A stretch of DNA of 64,000 nucleotides. Source: Herbihabitans rhizosphaerae (lineage in GTDB: Bacteria; Actinomycetota; Actinomycetes; Mycobacteriales; Pseudonocardiaceae). The notes beneath the pieces are model-generated. The model was given only the letters and a program-made list of their open reading frames with translations, was not told where the DNA came from and made no database searches. Below are positions 16,109 through 26,292 of this stretch, piece by piece. The stretch lies in contig NZ_SGWQ01000001.1 of the NCBI RefSeq assembly GCF_004216555.1, positions 989,126-1,053,125 on the forward strand, read 5' to 3'. The translations under genes were made by a program, and so were the position numbers. Every line of letters starts with the position of its first letter. The stretch's first letter is position 1.

Positions 16109-17041
16109 CTATTTAACGGCGAGTCCGAAATCGACACCGGATGCGATGGCGATGACGCCGGACTGAGTTTCCGGCGGCAGCGTGCCTTCCGGCCAGGCGA
16201 CGACCTTGCCGTCCGATTTGAGCGCCAGATTCTCGGTGTGCCCGGCCGAGATCGCCGTGACGCCCGAGGCCGCGTCAGGCGGCGGCTGGTCGGACTGGTC
16301 ACCCCAGGCGACCACATTTCCGGACCCGGTCAGCGCGACGATATGACCGGTTCCCGCCGAGATGGCGACGACGCCCGAACTCGCCTCCGGAGGCACTGGC
16401 GACGTTCCGGTTCCCCAGGTCAGCACGCCGCCCGACGCGGTCACCGCGGCCGAGGAGAACCATTCGCCCGCGATCGCCGTGACGCCGGACTGCGCCCCGG
16501 CCGGCACGGTCGCCTGCCCGGAGTCGTTGAGACCCCAGGCGATCACTCGACCGTCGTTCTTCAGCGCGAGGCTGTGGTAATACCCGGCCGCGATGGCCTT
16601 GACCCCGGATTGTGCCTCCGCCGGAACCGTGGACTGACCGGAGGAGTTGGCGCCCCAAGCGATCACCCGGCCGTCATTGCTCAGCGCGAGACTGTGCAGA
16701 AAACCCGCCGAGATCGCGGTGATGCCGGACTGCGCCCCGGCCGGCACGGTCGCCTGCCCGGAGTCGTTGGAACCCCAGCCGACGACCCGGCCGTCGGTCC
16801 TCAGTGCGAGCCCGTGTGCGCCGCCGGCCGCGACGGTGACCACATCCGAGGTGGCCTCCGCCGGCACGTCGGTCTGGCCTGATCCGTTGTAGCCCCACGC
16901 GATCACGCCGCCCGCGAGAACGCGGGGTTCCGGCGTGGCCGAGGCGGCCGGAGCGACCGCCACCATGGCGGCCGCCGCGACAACGGCCGCTACACCGGGT
17001 TTCAGCCTCCGGCGCGTTTTTTGTACGGATGTGACAAACAT
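16109..17041 (-). CDS. Secreted RCC1-type seven-bladed beta-propeller protein (copy 2)
   Basis: A 310-residue paralogue of the next gene, with a signal peptide (1-36, cut after 'PAASA') and seven repeats starting at 'VIAWGYNGSGQ'. Blades 2-4 are nearly identical to one another. At DNA level a stretch of about 46 bp is the same at 16484-16529 and 16725-16770, exactly 240 bp (two blades... of 40 codons each) apart, which points to recent internal duplication or gene conversion. The start ATG at 17039-17041 follows AAAGGATTG. The two propeller genes are separated by only 46 bp and are probably co-transcribed. Function unknown beyond likely ligand binding. Confidence 0.85.
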   Translation of the reverse strand: MFVTSVQKTRRRLKPGVAAVVAAAAMVAVAPAASATPEPRVLAGGVIAWGYNGSGQTDVPAEATSDVVTVAAGGAHGLALRTDGRVVGWGSNDSGQATVPAGAQSGITAISAGFLHSLALSNDGRVIAWGANSSGQSTVPAEAQSGVKAIAAGYYHSLALKNDGRVIAWGLNDSGQATVPAGAQSGVTAIAGEWFSSAAVTASGGVLTWGTGTSPVPPEASSGVVAISAGTGHIVALTGSGNVVAWGDQSDQPPPDAASGVTAISAGHTENLALKSDGKVVAWPEGTLPPETQSGVIAIASGVDFGLAVK

Positions 17042-17196
17042 CGGCAATCCTTTCGGCTGACCGAACAGTGTGCCGTCCTGCACGAAATCGCAGGACCGCA
17101 CTGTCAACCGTGCCCGAGCCCGGGAATTGCCACGTACGTCGTGAGGAGCAAGTTTTCCTACCGCCACCGATGTAGTCATCGGAGCGGTATGAATTG

Positions 17197-17586
17197 TCAG
17201 ACCGGTGGTTCTTCGCCGATCGGCCGGATTTCGACCTCCTGGTGGACGGGCTCGCCGCCCTTGCCGGGTGCCAGCGAGATCCGCTTGGCGAGTTCGATGA
17301 CGCGCTCCTCGCTCACCACGTCGAGGATCCAGAAGCCCATCAGAAATTCCTTCGCCTCGGCGAACGGCCCGTCGGTCACGGTGACCTCGCCGTCCGGGCG
17401 CACCCGCACGAACTTGGCGTCCTCCGGGAAGGCGAGCCCCTGGCCGTCGACGAACTCGCCGGCCTCGGCCAGCTCGGCGTTGAAGTCGCGCATGTAGCCG
17501 ATCATGTGCTTGACGTCGTCCTGCGACCAGGACGCCAGCTCCTCGGTGGCGTTCGCGCCGGCGTGCATCATGACCATGTATTTCAT
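17197..17586 (-). CDS. YCII-related protein
   Basis: A 129-residue YCII/DGPF-type protein. It starts 'MKYMVMMHAG' and contains 'VTDGPFAEAKEFLMGFWILD', the family signature. YCII domains are small ferredoxin-like folds; in actinobacteria such proteins usually accompany ECF sigma factors, but no sigma gene is adjacent here. The ATG at 17584-17586 has a strong GGAGG upstream, which rules out the longer frame starting at 17622. It is monocistronic. A long perfect hairpin (17618-17663) lies just upstream, between it and the next minus-strand gene. The biochemical role is unknown. Confidence 0.8.
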   Translation of the reverse strand: MKYMVMMHAGANATEELASWSQDDVKHMIGYMRDFNAELAEAGEFVDGQGLAFPEDAKFVRVRPDGEVTVTDGPFAEAKEFLMGFWILDVVSEERVIELAKRISLAPGKGGEPVHQEVEIRPIGEEPPV

Positions 17587-17617
17587 CAGCCGTCCTCCAC
17601 GTCGATCCCCGCACCCT

Positions 17618-17690
17618 TTCATGTTTTGCGTACTTTAGCGGGCTAAAGTACGCAAAACATGAATGGATCGATCGCTAAGTTTCGGACACG
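17618..17690. repeat. Dispersed palindromic repeat element, copy 1 (22-bp perfect arms)
   Basis: Perfect arms of 22 bp (17618-17639 and 17642-17663; core GCGTACTTTAGC / GCTAAAGTACGC) separated by GG. The following bases through GATCGCTAAGTTTC (to about 17684) are repeated in inverted orientation at 52141-52175, so this is a dispersed element and not just a terminator. The element separates the YCII gene from the serine hydrolase operon. It could act as a terminator for the minus-strand hydrolase gene upstream only if reading crosses it; no U-tract is present. Confidence 0.8.
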
Positions 17691-17771
17691 CGATTGACGT
17701 TGTGGGATGACCCGCGGTCGCCGGGGTGCGGTGGGTGTGGGTGGTTCCGGCGACCGCGGGCCAAGATCAGA

Positions 17772-18959
17772 TCACCGCGGCTCGCACAGCGCGGCACCCA
17801 GCGCGGTGTAGCGGTTTCCGTTGCCACCGCCACTGGAGCCGCTTCCGCTGCCACCGCTGCTCGACTGCGGCAGGCCGAGCATGGCGATCAGGTCCTCGAT
17901 GCTGAGGTTGTTGACCACCACGAACGCGGTGCGGCCGTCGTCGGTCGCGGCCGCCACGGTCTGGTAGCCGGGCCAGATACCCGGGTGGCCCCAGGCCTCG
18001 CCGCCACACGGCAGCGGGTACCTGATCAGGCCCAGGCCGTAGTGCGGGTCGCCCACCGGAGCGCCGTTCGGCTTGCGCATCTCGGCCATCAGGTGCGGCG
18101 GGAGCAGCTTGCCGGTGGCCAGCGCCTGGGCGAACTTCGCCATGTCGGTACCGGTGGACACCATGCCACCGGACATCGCGCCGATCGACGGCTCGACCAC
18201 CTCGGTGACGTCGGCGTACAGGACCTGGCCGACGTGCCCGCGCACCTGCGGGCCGTCCATGCTCTTGTCGCCCGGCGTCGGCAGCGAGGTCCCGGTCAGC
18301 CCGAGCGGCCGGACGAACCGGTCGGCCAACTCCGCGGAGAACGAGCGCCCGGTGACCTTCTCGATCACCATCCCGAGCAGCACGTATCCGGTGCCGGAGT
18401 AGGCGTGCACGCTGCCCGGCGCGCCGAGCGACTTCTGCGACAGGCCCCAGCCGGCGACCTCGGCCAGCGTGTGCGGCTTGAGCTGCTTGAACGGGTCGAA
18501 CGCGGTGTTCAGGAAGTCCGGGATGCCGCTGGTGTGGTTCAGCAGGTTCCGGATGGTGATCTTGTTTCCGTCGTGGTCGCCCTTGACCACGCCGGGCAGG
18601 TACCGCTCGACCGGCCCGTCCAGGTCGACGCGGCGCTCGGCCACCAGTTGCAGCGTCATGGTCGAGGTGAACAGCTTGGACAGGCTGCCGACGCGAACCT
18701 GGTCGCCGGACTGGATCGGCTTGCCGAACAACGCCGCCTGTCCACTGTGGACGGACCACAGCCCGTTGTTGTCGCCCGCGGTGACCGCGGCGCCCGGCGC
18801 GTAGCCACCGGAACGCGCGTTCTCCACCTCTTTCTGCGTATTCGCGTGCGGCGCGACACTCGGTTTCGCCGAAGCGACCAAGGGAATAGTCACTCCGACA
18901 GAAAGGGCGACACCCAGTGCGGCGAACGCATAGCGCGCCCGCCTCGACCTTTTCGTCAT
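17772..18959 (-). CDS. Secreted serine beta-lactamase-like/DD-peptidase-like hydrolase (copy 1)
   Basis: A 395-residue exported protein of the beta-lactamase/transpeptidase-like superfamily (class C/esterase type). After a basic start and hydrophobic segment (about 10-31) the nucleophile motif 'SLSK' is at 92-95. The second motif is 'YSG' (187-189) in place of the usual YSN, and 'HPG' at 325-327 fits the HxG motif. The C-terminus has a Ser/Gly-rich linker before a final cysteine. The ATG at 18957-18959 follows GAAGGA and lies 13 bp after a paralogue, so the two form an operon. Substrates may be D-amino-acid peptides or esters; which is not visible. Confidence 0.85.
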   Translation of the reverse strand: MTKRSRRARYAFAALGVALSVGVTIPLVASAKPSVAPHANTQKEVENARSGGYAPGAAVTAGDNNGLWSVHSGQAALFGKPIQSGDQVRVGSLSKLFTSTMTLQLVAERRVDLDGPVERYLPGVVKGDHDGNKITIRNLLNHTSGIPDFLNTAFDPFKQLKPHTLAEVAGWGLSQKSLGAPGSVHAYSGTGYVLLGMVIEKVTGRSFSAELADRFVRPLGLTGTSLPTPGDKSMDGPQVRGHVGQVLYADVTEVVEPSIGAMSGGMVSTGTDMAKFAQALATGKLLPPHLMAEMRKPNGAPVGDPHYGLGLIRYPLPCGGEAWGHPGIWPGYQTVAAATDDGRTAFVVVNNLSIEDLIAMLGLPQSSSGGSGSGSSGGGNGNRYTALGAALCEPR

Positions 18960-18972
18960 CAATTTTCCTTCG

Positions 18973-20106
18973 TTATCGAGGAGATCTTCCCGAGCAGAGT
19001 GCCGCGTCCGCGGTCTCATTGAGCTGAATGCGCAGGTTGTGTCTGTTGACCGACACGAACACCTCGCGGCCGTCGTCGGTGGCCATGGTGAGCGTGGTGT
19101 ACGCGGGCCACGCGCCGCCGTGCCCCCACGCCTCTCCGCCGCAGGTCAGCGGCATCTTGAAGACACCGAGGCCGTAGCCGACACCGTTCGCGTCCACGGT
19201 CCGCCGCATCTCGGCGAGCAGCCGGGGCGGCACCACGCGACCGGACGCGAGCGCCTTCGCGAACTTCGTCATGTCGACGCCGGTGGACACCATTTCTCCG
19301 GCCGCACCGATAAGCGACGGTTCGGTTTCCGTGGTGTCCCGGTCATCCATGTATCCGCGAACGTGCGGGCCGCCGATAGTGCGCTGACCCGGTTTCGGAT
19401 ACGTCGTGCGCGACAATTCGAGCGGCCGCACGATTCGGTCCAGGATCTCGTCGCCGACGTATCGCCCGGTCACCTTCTCGATGATCATTCCGGCGAGTAC
19501 GTAATTGGTGTTCGAATACAGCCAGCCCGCGCCCGGCTTGAACGCGGGCGGCTTGAGCAGGCCCATGGCCACGATGTCGCGCGGGTTGAACACCCGGGTG
19601 TACGCCAGCGGATCGGCGATGATCTCCGGCGTCAGGTAGTCCGGGAGGCCGCTGGTGTGCTGCAGGAGCTGCCGGACGGTGATCTTGTCGCCGTCGTGGC
19701 CGTTGCCCGACACCACACCCGGCAGGTAGCGCCCGACCGGCGCGTCCAGGTCGATCCGCCGCTCGCCGACGAGCTGCAGCACCACCGACGCCACGAACGT
19801 CTTGGTGTTGCTGGCGACCTTGATCTGATCGGTGGACCGGATCGGCGTGTCCGTGCCGGCCCGACCGGAGCCGCTGCTCAGGTGCCAGATGCCGGTGCTG
19901 TCGCTGCCGGTGACGGACGCGCCGACGGCGTCGTTGCCGAGTCGCATCGCGTCCAGCGCGACCTGCACGCCGGTGTGCCGCTCGGCGACCGGCGGGGTCA
20001 GCGGTTCGGACAAGGGCGTGGCGCCGGTGGAGCCGGGCGAGAAGACGGCGAGCGCGACCACGCAGCCGGCCAGCGCCAGCCACGCCCGCATTCGCCATTC
20101 CCGCAT
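18973..20106 (-). CDS. Secreted serine beta-lactamase-like/DD-peptidase-like hydrolase (copy 2)
   Basis: A 377-residue paralogue of the downstream gene with all canonical motifs: 'SNTK' at 99-102, 'YSN' at 197-199 and 'GHGG' near 339. A signal peptide covers about residues 1-29 ('TGA' before the mature part). It should act outside the membrane on wall peptides or small esters. The ATG at 20104-20106 is chosen because it gives a compact signal peptide; an upstream in-frame start at 20169 would add 21 residues and cannot be excluded. It is first in the two-gene operon. Confidence 0.82.
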   Translation of the reverse strand: MREWRMRAWLALAGCVVALAVFSPGSTGATPLSEPLTPPVAERHTGVQVALDAMRLGNDAVGASVTGSDSTGIWHLSSGSGRAGTDTPIRSTDQIKVASNTKTFVASVVLQLVGERRIDLDAPVGRYLPGVVSGNGHDGDKITVRQLLQHTSGLPDYLTPEIIADPLAYTRVFNPRDIVAMGLLKPPAFKPGAGWLYSNTNYVLAGMIIEKVTGRYVGDEILDRIVRPLELSRTTYPKPGQRTIGGPHVRGYMDDRDTTETEPSLIGAAGEMVSTGVDMTKFAKALASGRVVPPRLLAEMRRTVDANGVGYGLGVFKMPLTCGGEAWGHGGAWPAYTTLTMATDDGREVFVSVNRHNLRIQLNETADAALCSGRSPR

Positions 20107-20190
20107 ACGCACACCCCGTGCCGAGTCGATCCCGAACGACTCGACGAACATAGATGTTCGCAAACTCATTCGTCAACCCTCGACGTGAAA

Positions 20191-20220
20191 GACCGCGCCC
20201 CTGTGGTCAGGGACGCGGTC
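20191..20220 (-). terminator. Hairpin terminator downstream of ubiA
   Basis: Arms GACCGCG (20191-20197) and CGCGGTC (20214-20220) extend inward with CCCT and AGGG, leaving a short loop. The hairpin lies 23 bp beyond the ubiA stop codon on the minus strand and before the next minus-strand gene, so it can end the glf-pap2-ubiA transcript. Confidence 0.6.
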
Positions 20221-20242
20221 ACGGGGATACCCGGGGACGGGA

Positions 20243-21207
20243 TCAGATGAACGCCGACATCGCGACGGTGGCGACCCAGGCCAGCCCCAGCACCTGGAGC
20301 ACCCGGTCGCCGAGGGCGATCTCCTCCGGCTCACCGGCGTTGCCCTGGTCGACATCCACGGCGTACCGCAGCACCGCGACCACCAGCGGCACGATCGACA
20401 CCACGACCCACACCGAGTTGGACGTGTCGCCCTGGCGCGTCTCGAACGCCCACAGGCAGTAGCTCATGATCATGATCGCCGCGGCGGTGGCCCACACGAA
20501 CCGCAGGTAGCTCGCCGAGTACTTCTTCAACGACTCGCGGATCTTGGCGCCGGTGCGCTCGTACAGGATGATCTCGCCGTACCGCTTGCCGGCCACCATG
20601 AACAGCGCGCCGAAACCGGTCACCAACAGGAACCACTGGGACAGCGGGATACCGGCGGCCGCACCACCGGCGATCGCGCGCAGCAGGAAGCCGGACGCCA
20701 CGATGCACAGGTCGATCACCGGCTGGTGCTTCAAGCCGAGGCAGTAGCCGATCTGGACCGCGCAGTACACCGCGATCACGATCAGCAGCGGCCAGCCGGC
20801 GATCAGCGAGACCCCGAGCGCGGCGATGAACAGGGCCACCGACGCGCCGTAGGCCATCGGCACCGGCACGATGCCGGCGGCGATCGGGCGGTTGCGCTTG
20901 GTCGGGTGCGCGCGGTCCGCCTCGACGTCGATCGCGTCGTTGATCAGGTACACCGCCGACGCGGCCAGGCAGAACGCCACGAACGCGATCGCCACGTCCA
21001 GCACGACCGAGCCCTGCAGCACGTTGTCCCGGTCGGCCTCGCGAGCCAGTGCCGCGAACGGCGCCGCGAGCACCAGGACGTTCTTCACCCACTGCTTGGG
21101 GCGCGCGGTCTTGATCAACCCGGTGATCGGGTTGCCGCCGGGACTGGACGGGGTCTCCGTCTCGGTGCCCGCCTCGGTCCTGGCCTCGGACTTCTTCTCG
21201 GCCGTAC

Positions 21208-21211
<4 letters not shown>
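20243..21211 (-). CDS. ubiA: Decaprenyl-phosphate phosphoribosyltransferase (UbiA superfamily)
   Basis: A 322-residue polytopic prenyl-transferase-like enzyme. It joins decaprenyl phosphate with phosphoribosyl pyrophosphate to give decaprenyl-phosphoryl-5-phosphoribose, the first committed step to the arabinose donor. The metal-binding motif is 'NDAIDVEADRAHPTKRNRP' (N91, D92, D95, D99), as in Rv3806c. The second cytoplasmic site lies around 'GLKHQPVIDLCIVASGF' (159-175). About nine helices follow an acidic Thr/Glu-rich N-terminal tail. The GTG start overlaps the PAP2 stop as GTGA. It is the last gene of glf-pap2-ubiA and is followed by a hairpin. Confidence 0.94.
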
Positions 21212-22984
<1,773 letters not shown>

Positions 22985-23026
22985 TCAGGGTACCGGCGTC
23001 ACCTGTGCGCTCCGAATCGCCTGTGC

Positions 23027-23668
23027 CTAACTACCCTCTGTGACGCTCTTCGCGAGGTCGCGGTCGAGTGCCACCCGTACGAGTGATGCCGTGAAGGCGG
23101 CGAGATCGTCGGCGTCCACGAGCCTCGCGAGCATGCGCTCGTCGGCCGGCAGACCCACCCGCGACGCGCCGGCGAGCACCTTCTTGTCCAAGTAAGGCCG
23201 CAGCTCGGGCCACACTTGCTGGGCCTCGCGGCAGAAGATGTCCGCACCCACCGGACCCAGCCGGGGCACCTCGGTCAGCAGCGCGCGGATCTTGCCCTGA
23301 TCACCCTCGGCACGATCGCGCAGCCGACGCAGGTCACCACGGTAGGTATCGATCAGCAGACGCGCGCCGTCGCCCAACGCGGTGGCCGTGCTCTCGTCGT
23401 AACGGACGTAGTGCGCGCGGCCGAGCGCGTCCACCCGCTGCTGCCAGGTGGCGTCCAGCATCCGCCGCGGCGAGCCGAACCCCGAGCGAACCAGCTCACG
23501 CGCGGCGGACACCGCGATGTCGGCCTTGATCCTGGTGGAGAGCAACACCGACAACACCAGCAAGCGGTACAGCGGCGCGGGAGTGTCGGTCAGGCGGATG
23601 CCCGCCTGCGCGGCGTAGGTCCGACCGGCCGCGGCCAACAATCCGCGCGCGATGTCCCGCTGTGCCAT
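23027..23668 (-). CDS. Endonuclease III-like HhH-GPD protein
   Basis: A 213-residue protein of the helix-hairpin-helix GPD fold. 'VLSVLLSTRIKADIAVSAAREL' resembles the N-terminal helices, 'VPRLGPVGADIF' (134-145) is the hairpin, and D161 in 'YLDKKVLAGASRVGLP' aligns with the catalytic aspartate of DNA glycosylases. The catalytic lysine of Nth-type enzymes is missing from the hairpin, and there is no C-terminal four-cysteine iron-sulfur cluster. It may be a divergent base-excision enzyme or a DNA-binding relative. It lies between glf and an LLM oxidoreductase gene on the same strand; no functional link is evident. Confidence 0.75.
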   Translation of the reverse strand: MAQRDIARGLLAAAGRTYAAQAGIRLTDTPAPLYRLLVLSVLLSTRIKADIAVSAARELVRSGFGSPRRMLDATWQQRVDALGRAHYVRYDESTATALGDGARLLIDTYRGDLRRLRDRAEGDQGKIRALLTEVPRLGPVGADIFCREAQQVWPELRPYLDKKVLAGASRVGLPADERMLARLVDADDLAAFTASLVRVALDRDLAKSVTEGS

Positions 23669-23696
23669 GGCCGGTGGTTACCCCGCACCACGCGCG

Positions 23697-24575
23697 CTAC
23701 ACCTCGAGTGTGGGCAGCACGTCGGACGCGACGCGCTCCAGCACGGACTCGTCGCCGGCGAAGATCCCCTCGGCCCTCGGCCACGGCGCCACCACGTCGG
23801 TGAACCCGAGTTCGGCCGCGCGGCCGAGCGTGTCGGCGAAGAACTCCATGCTCGACAGCACGTAGGCCGGTGCCGCGTCGAGCTGGAGAAATCGCTGGAC
23901 CCCTTGTGCCGCAACGGTTTCGTCGAACTTTCGCACCACGGCGGCGACCGAGCCCCACCACTGGTCCATGCCGTCGGTGTCCCCGCCGCGCCACGGCCCG
24001 CCGGTGGTCGCCCACCCGGCACCGAGCTTGGCGGCCAGCCGCATGCCCTTCGGCCCGTTCGCGGCGATCACGAACGGCAGCCGCGGCCGCTGCACGCAGC
24101 CCGGCGCGTTGCGTGCCTCGACGGCGGTGAAGTACTCACCGCGAAAGGTCGTCCGCTCGCCGGTCAGCAACGCGTCCAGCAGCGTCACGAACTCGGTGAA
24201 CCGCGCGTGCTTGGCCACCGGCGCCAGATCCTCGCCACCCATGACGGTGCTGTCGTAGCCGCCGCCACCCGCACCGACGCCGAGCGTGAAGCGCCCGTCG
24301 CTGATGTCGTCCACCGCCATCAGCTCACGCGCGAACGGCACCGGGTGCCGGAAGTTCGGCGACGCCACGAACGTGCCGAGCCGGATCCGCGAGGTGACCG
24401 TCGCCGCGGCGGTCAGCGTCGGCACCGCGCCGACCCACGGACCGTCCACCAGCGACCGCCAGCCGAGATGGTCCATCGTCCAGGCGTGGTGGAAGCCGTA
24501 CTCCTCGGCCGCCCGCCATTTCTCGGCGGCCTGCCGCCAGCGGTACTCGGGAAGGATCGCGATGCCGACGCGCAC
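23697..24575 (-). CDS. LLM-class flavin/F420-dependent oxidoreductase (copy 1)
   Basis: A 292-residue luciferase-like TIM-barrel enzyme. Hallmarks are 'VGIAILPEYRW' at the start, 'EEYGFHHAWTMDHLGWRSL', 'TLTAAATVTSRIRLGTFVASP', 'RHPVPFARELMAVDDISDGR' and 'GVGAGGGG' for cofactor phosphate binding. Such enzymes use FMN or F420 for two-electron reductions or oxygenations. The GTG at 24573-24575 is selected because GGAG lies just upstream. Two close paralogues flank the RiPP genes on the other side (28789-30585), so this enzyme may belong to that cluster. The MFS gene lies immediately upstream on the same strand (28-bp gap), probably in one operon. Confidence 0.87.
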   Translation of the reverse strand: MRVGIAILPEYRWRQAAEKWRAAEEYGFHHAWTMDHLGWRSLVDGPWVGAVPTLTAAATVTSRIRLGTFVASPNFRHPVPFARELMAVDDISDGRFTLGVGAGGGGYDSTVMGGEDLAPVAKHARFTEFVTLLDALLTGERTTFRGEYFTAVEARNAPGCVQRPRLPFVIAANGPKGMRLAAKLGAGWATTGGPWRGGDTDGMDQWWGSVAAVVRKFDETVAAQGVQRFLQLDAAPAYVLSSMEFFADTLGRAAELGFTDVVAPWPRAEGIFAGDESVLERVASDVLPTLEV

Positions 24576-24603
24576 AGGTGAACTCCTTGCCGGATAAGGA
24601 AAC

Positions 24604-25857
24604 TCAGGCCACCGTATCCGCACCGGCCGACAAAGCGGGTCGCCCGTTGATCCGGGCGCGGAACGGGCGCAGGAACATCGCCGCGGCGCCGGCGATCACC
24701 ACCTGGCTCGCACCGGACACCACGAACGTCCAACTCGGACTGTGCAGCCACCGGGTGAGCAGCCCGCCGATCAGCGCGCCCACCGGCACCGCACCCCACA
24801 CCAGCGTCCGCCACACCCCGATCACCCGACCCAGCAGCGCGTCCGGGACGGCGAGGTGCCGCAGCGTCCCGACGACCACGTTGATCACGATCACCGCGCC
24901 GCCGAAGCAGCCGAGCAGCACGGCGGCCAGTACCGGCTGGTGGACCAGGCCCATCGCCCCGATCGCCAGCCCGGACACCACGATGCCGGCCAGCAGCACC
25001 GACCAGCGGCTGAACCGGGCGACCAGACGCGCGGCGATTCCGGTGCCGGCGAGGCCCCCCACCCCGGCGGCGAACGCGAACACGCCGAACGCGGCCTCGG
25101 ACAGCCGCAGGTCCTCCAGCGCGTAGAGCACGAGTTGGGCCTGGGCGAACTCCATGGTCATGCCGAGCAGGCCGGCCAGCACGATCAGCCGCAGGATCAG
25201 CGGGCTGCCGCGCAGCCAGCGCACGCCGACGGCGAACTCCGCCCGCATCCCGCGCACCGGCTCGACATCGGCGGCCTGACGCGCCGAGTAGCTGCCGGCC
25301 AGCCCGACGAGCAGGATCGCGGCGAGTACGTAGGCCGCGGTGTTGAGCAGGAACGGGAACGCGGCGAACACCGCGAAGGCGAGGCTGCCGACGGGGTTGC
25401 CGACGAAGATCTGGCCGACGATCTCGGTGGACTGCAGCTTGCTGTTGGCGCTCTCCAGGTCGCTCTTGTCGACCAGCGCGGGGATCAGCACGGTGGCCGC
25501 GCTGTCCGCGACCGTCTCGGCCGTGCCCATCAGCAGCGCGGCGACGTACACGATCGGAATGGACGCGGTGCCGGCCAGCACCATGATCGCCAGCGCGCCG
25601 ACCACCACCGCGTGCAGCACGTTCGCGACCAGCATCGCCCTGCGCCGGTCGACCCGGTCGAGCAGCACGCCGGCCACCGCGCCGAACAGCAGCCACGGCA
25701 GCATCTGCGCGACGGCGAGTCCGGCGATCAACACCGGGTCTCGTGTGAGCATGGCGGCGACCAACGGAAACGCGACCTGGCCGATGCCGTCGCCGAGGTT
25801 GGACAATGCGCTGGACGACAGCAACCAATTCAACCGGTTGTTCCCCAGAGTGCCCAC
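24604..25857 (-). CDS. MFS exporter
   Basis: A 417-residue major facilitator protein with twelve predicted helices. The loop 'GVLLDRVDRRRAML' after helix 2 is the MFS motif A variant seen in the MFS_3/enterobactin-exporter-like group. The start is GTG at 25855-25857, without a strong Shine-Dalgarno. It is transcribed divergently from the RiPP precursor across a 220-bp gap that contains a perfect 17-bp palindrome, so one regulator may control both the exporter and the peptide genes. Export of the mature peptide is inferred from that arrangement. Confidence 0.88.
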   Translation of the reverse strand: MGTLGNNRLNWLLSSSALSNLGDGIGQVAFPLVAAMLTRDPVLIAGLAVAQMLPWLLFGAVAGVLLDRVDRRRAMLVANVLHAVVVGALAIMVLAGTASIPIVYVAALLMGTAETVADSAATVLIPALVDKSDLESANSKLQSTEIVGQIFVGNPVGSLAFAVFAAFPFLLNTAAYVLAAILLVGLAGSYSARQAADVEPVRGMRAEFAVGVRWLRGSPLILRLIVLAGLLGMTMEFAQAQLVLYALEDLRLSEAAFGVFAFAAGVGGLAGTGIAARLVARFSRWSVLLAGIVVSGLAIGAMGLVHQPVLAAVLLGCFGGAVIVINVVVGTLRHLAVPDALLGRVIGVWRTLVWGAVPVGALIGGLLTRWLHSPSWTFVVSGASQVVIAGAAAMFLRPFRARINGRPALSAGADTVA

Positions 25858-25957
25858 CGATTATCAGACCTCCCCAGCGGTCGGAGTACGACCACCTTCG
25901 CACGCGAGGGACGCGACAACCACAAGGTCACCCGACCAGACTAACGGGCGACAAACG

Positions 25958-25974
25958 CTAAATCATTGATTTAG
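25958..25974. promoter_or_regulatory. Perfect 17-bp palindromic operator upstream of RiPP cluster
   Basis: CTAAATCA (25958-25965), one central base, and TGATTTAG (25967-25974) form a perfect AT-rich palindrome in GC-rich DNA. It lies between the divergent MFS gene and RiPP precursor and just upstream of the likely -35 box at 25990. Length and symmetry fit a MarR- or TetR-type dimer site. No matching regulator gene is next to it. Confidence 0.7.
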
Positions 25975-25989
25975 TCCACACTTTGCTTC

Positions 25990-26018
25990 TTGAGCGCGCC
26001 GTGACGACTCCGTATCCT
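25990..26018 (+). promoter_or_regulatory. Predicted promoter of the RiPP operon
   Basis: TTGAGC (25990-25995) and TATCCT (26013-26018) are separated by 17 bp, the standard sigma-70/HrdB-type spacing. Transcription would start near 26025 and give a leader of about 53 nucleotides before the precursor ATG. Confidence 0.5.
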
Positions 26019-26077
26019 CACGTACATCCGGGTAGTCCAGGATGGAACCAGTCCTCGCCCGCTGGGAGGTTCGGAAA

Positions 26078-26257
26078 ATGATCGAAAACAGCGACTCCGG
26101 CAGCATGACGATCAAGCATCTCGCGAAGGATGTCCGCCCGGGAAAGAAGGGTACGCGCGTAATTCTCGGCGCGTCCGACCTCCTTCCCGGATGTGCGTTC
26201 GAAGCCGAAGAACCGAATCCGGCCGCCGGCGGCCGACCACCGCTCGCCGAGCACTGA
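26078..26257 (+). CDS. Candidate RiPP precursor peptide
   Basis: A 59-residue peptide directly upstream of a RiPP radical SAM gene. The ATG at 26078 is favoured over one at 26042 because GGGAGG (26064-26069) lies eight bases before it. The N-terminal half (1-36, 'MTIKHLAKDVRPGKKGTRVI' within it) is basic and leader-like. The C-terminal half changes character: one cysteine (C39 in 'LPGCAFEAEEPNP'), four glutamates, several prolines and a Gly-Gly at 51-52, ending 'PPLAEH'. The core is probably in this C-terminal half, but its boundaries and modified residues are not visible. The peptide has no homologue that I recognise. Calling it a precursor is inference from size, position and strong initiation signals. 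Confidence 0.7.
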   Translation: MIENSDSGSMTIKHLAKDVRPGKKGTRVILGASDLLPGCAFEAEEPNPAAGGRPPLAEH

Positions 26258-26292
26258 CCTGATGGCGCTGCGACTTCGTAGTGGTCCGGGTC

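Noticed and set aside
17587-17771. tRNA or small RNA gene at the strong hairpin
   Set aside because: Only a simple long hairpin is present, without cloverleaf, anticodon loop or CCA-type end.
26042-26077. ATG at 26042 as start of the RiPP precursor
   Set aside because: The ribosome site GGGAGG lies downstream of it and fits the ATG at 26078.
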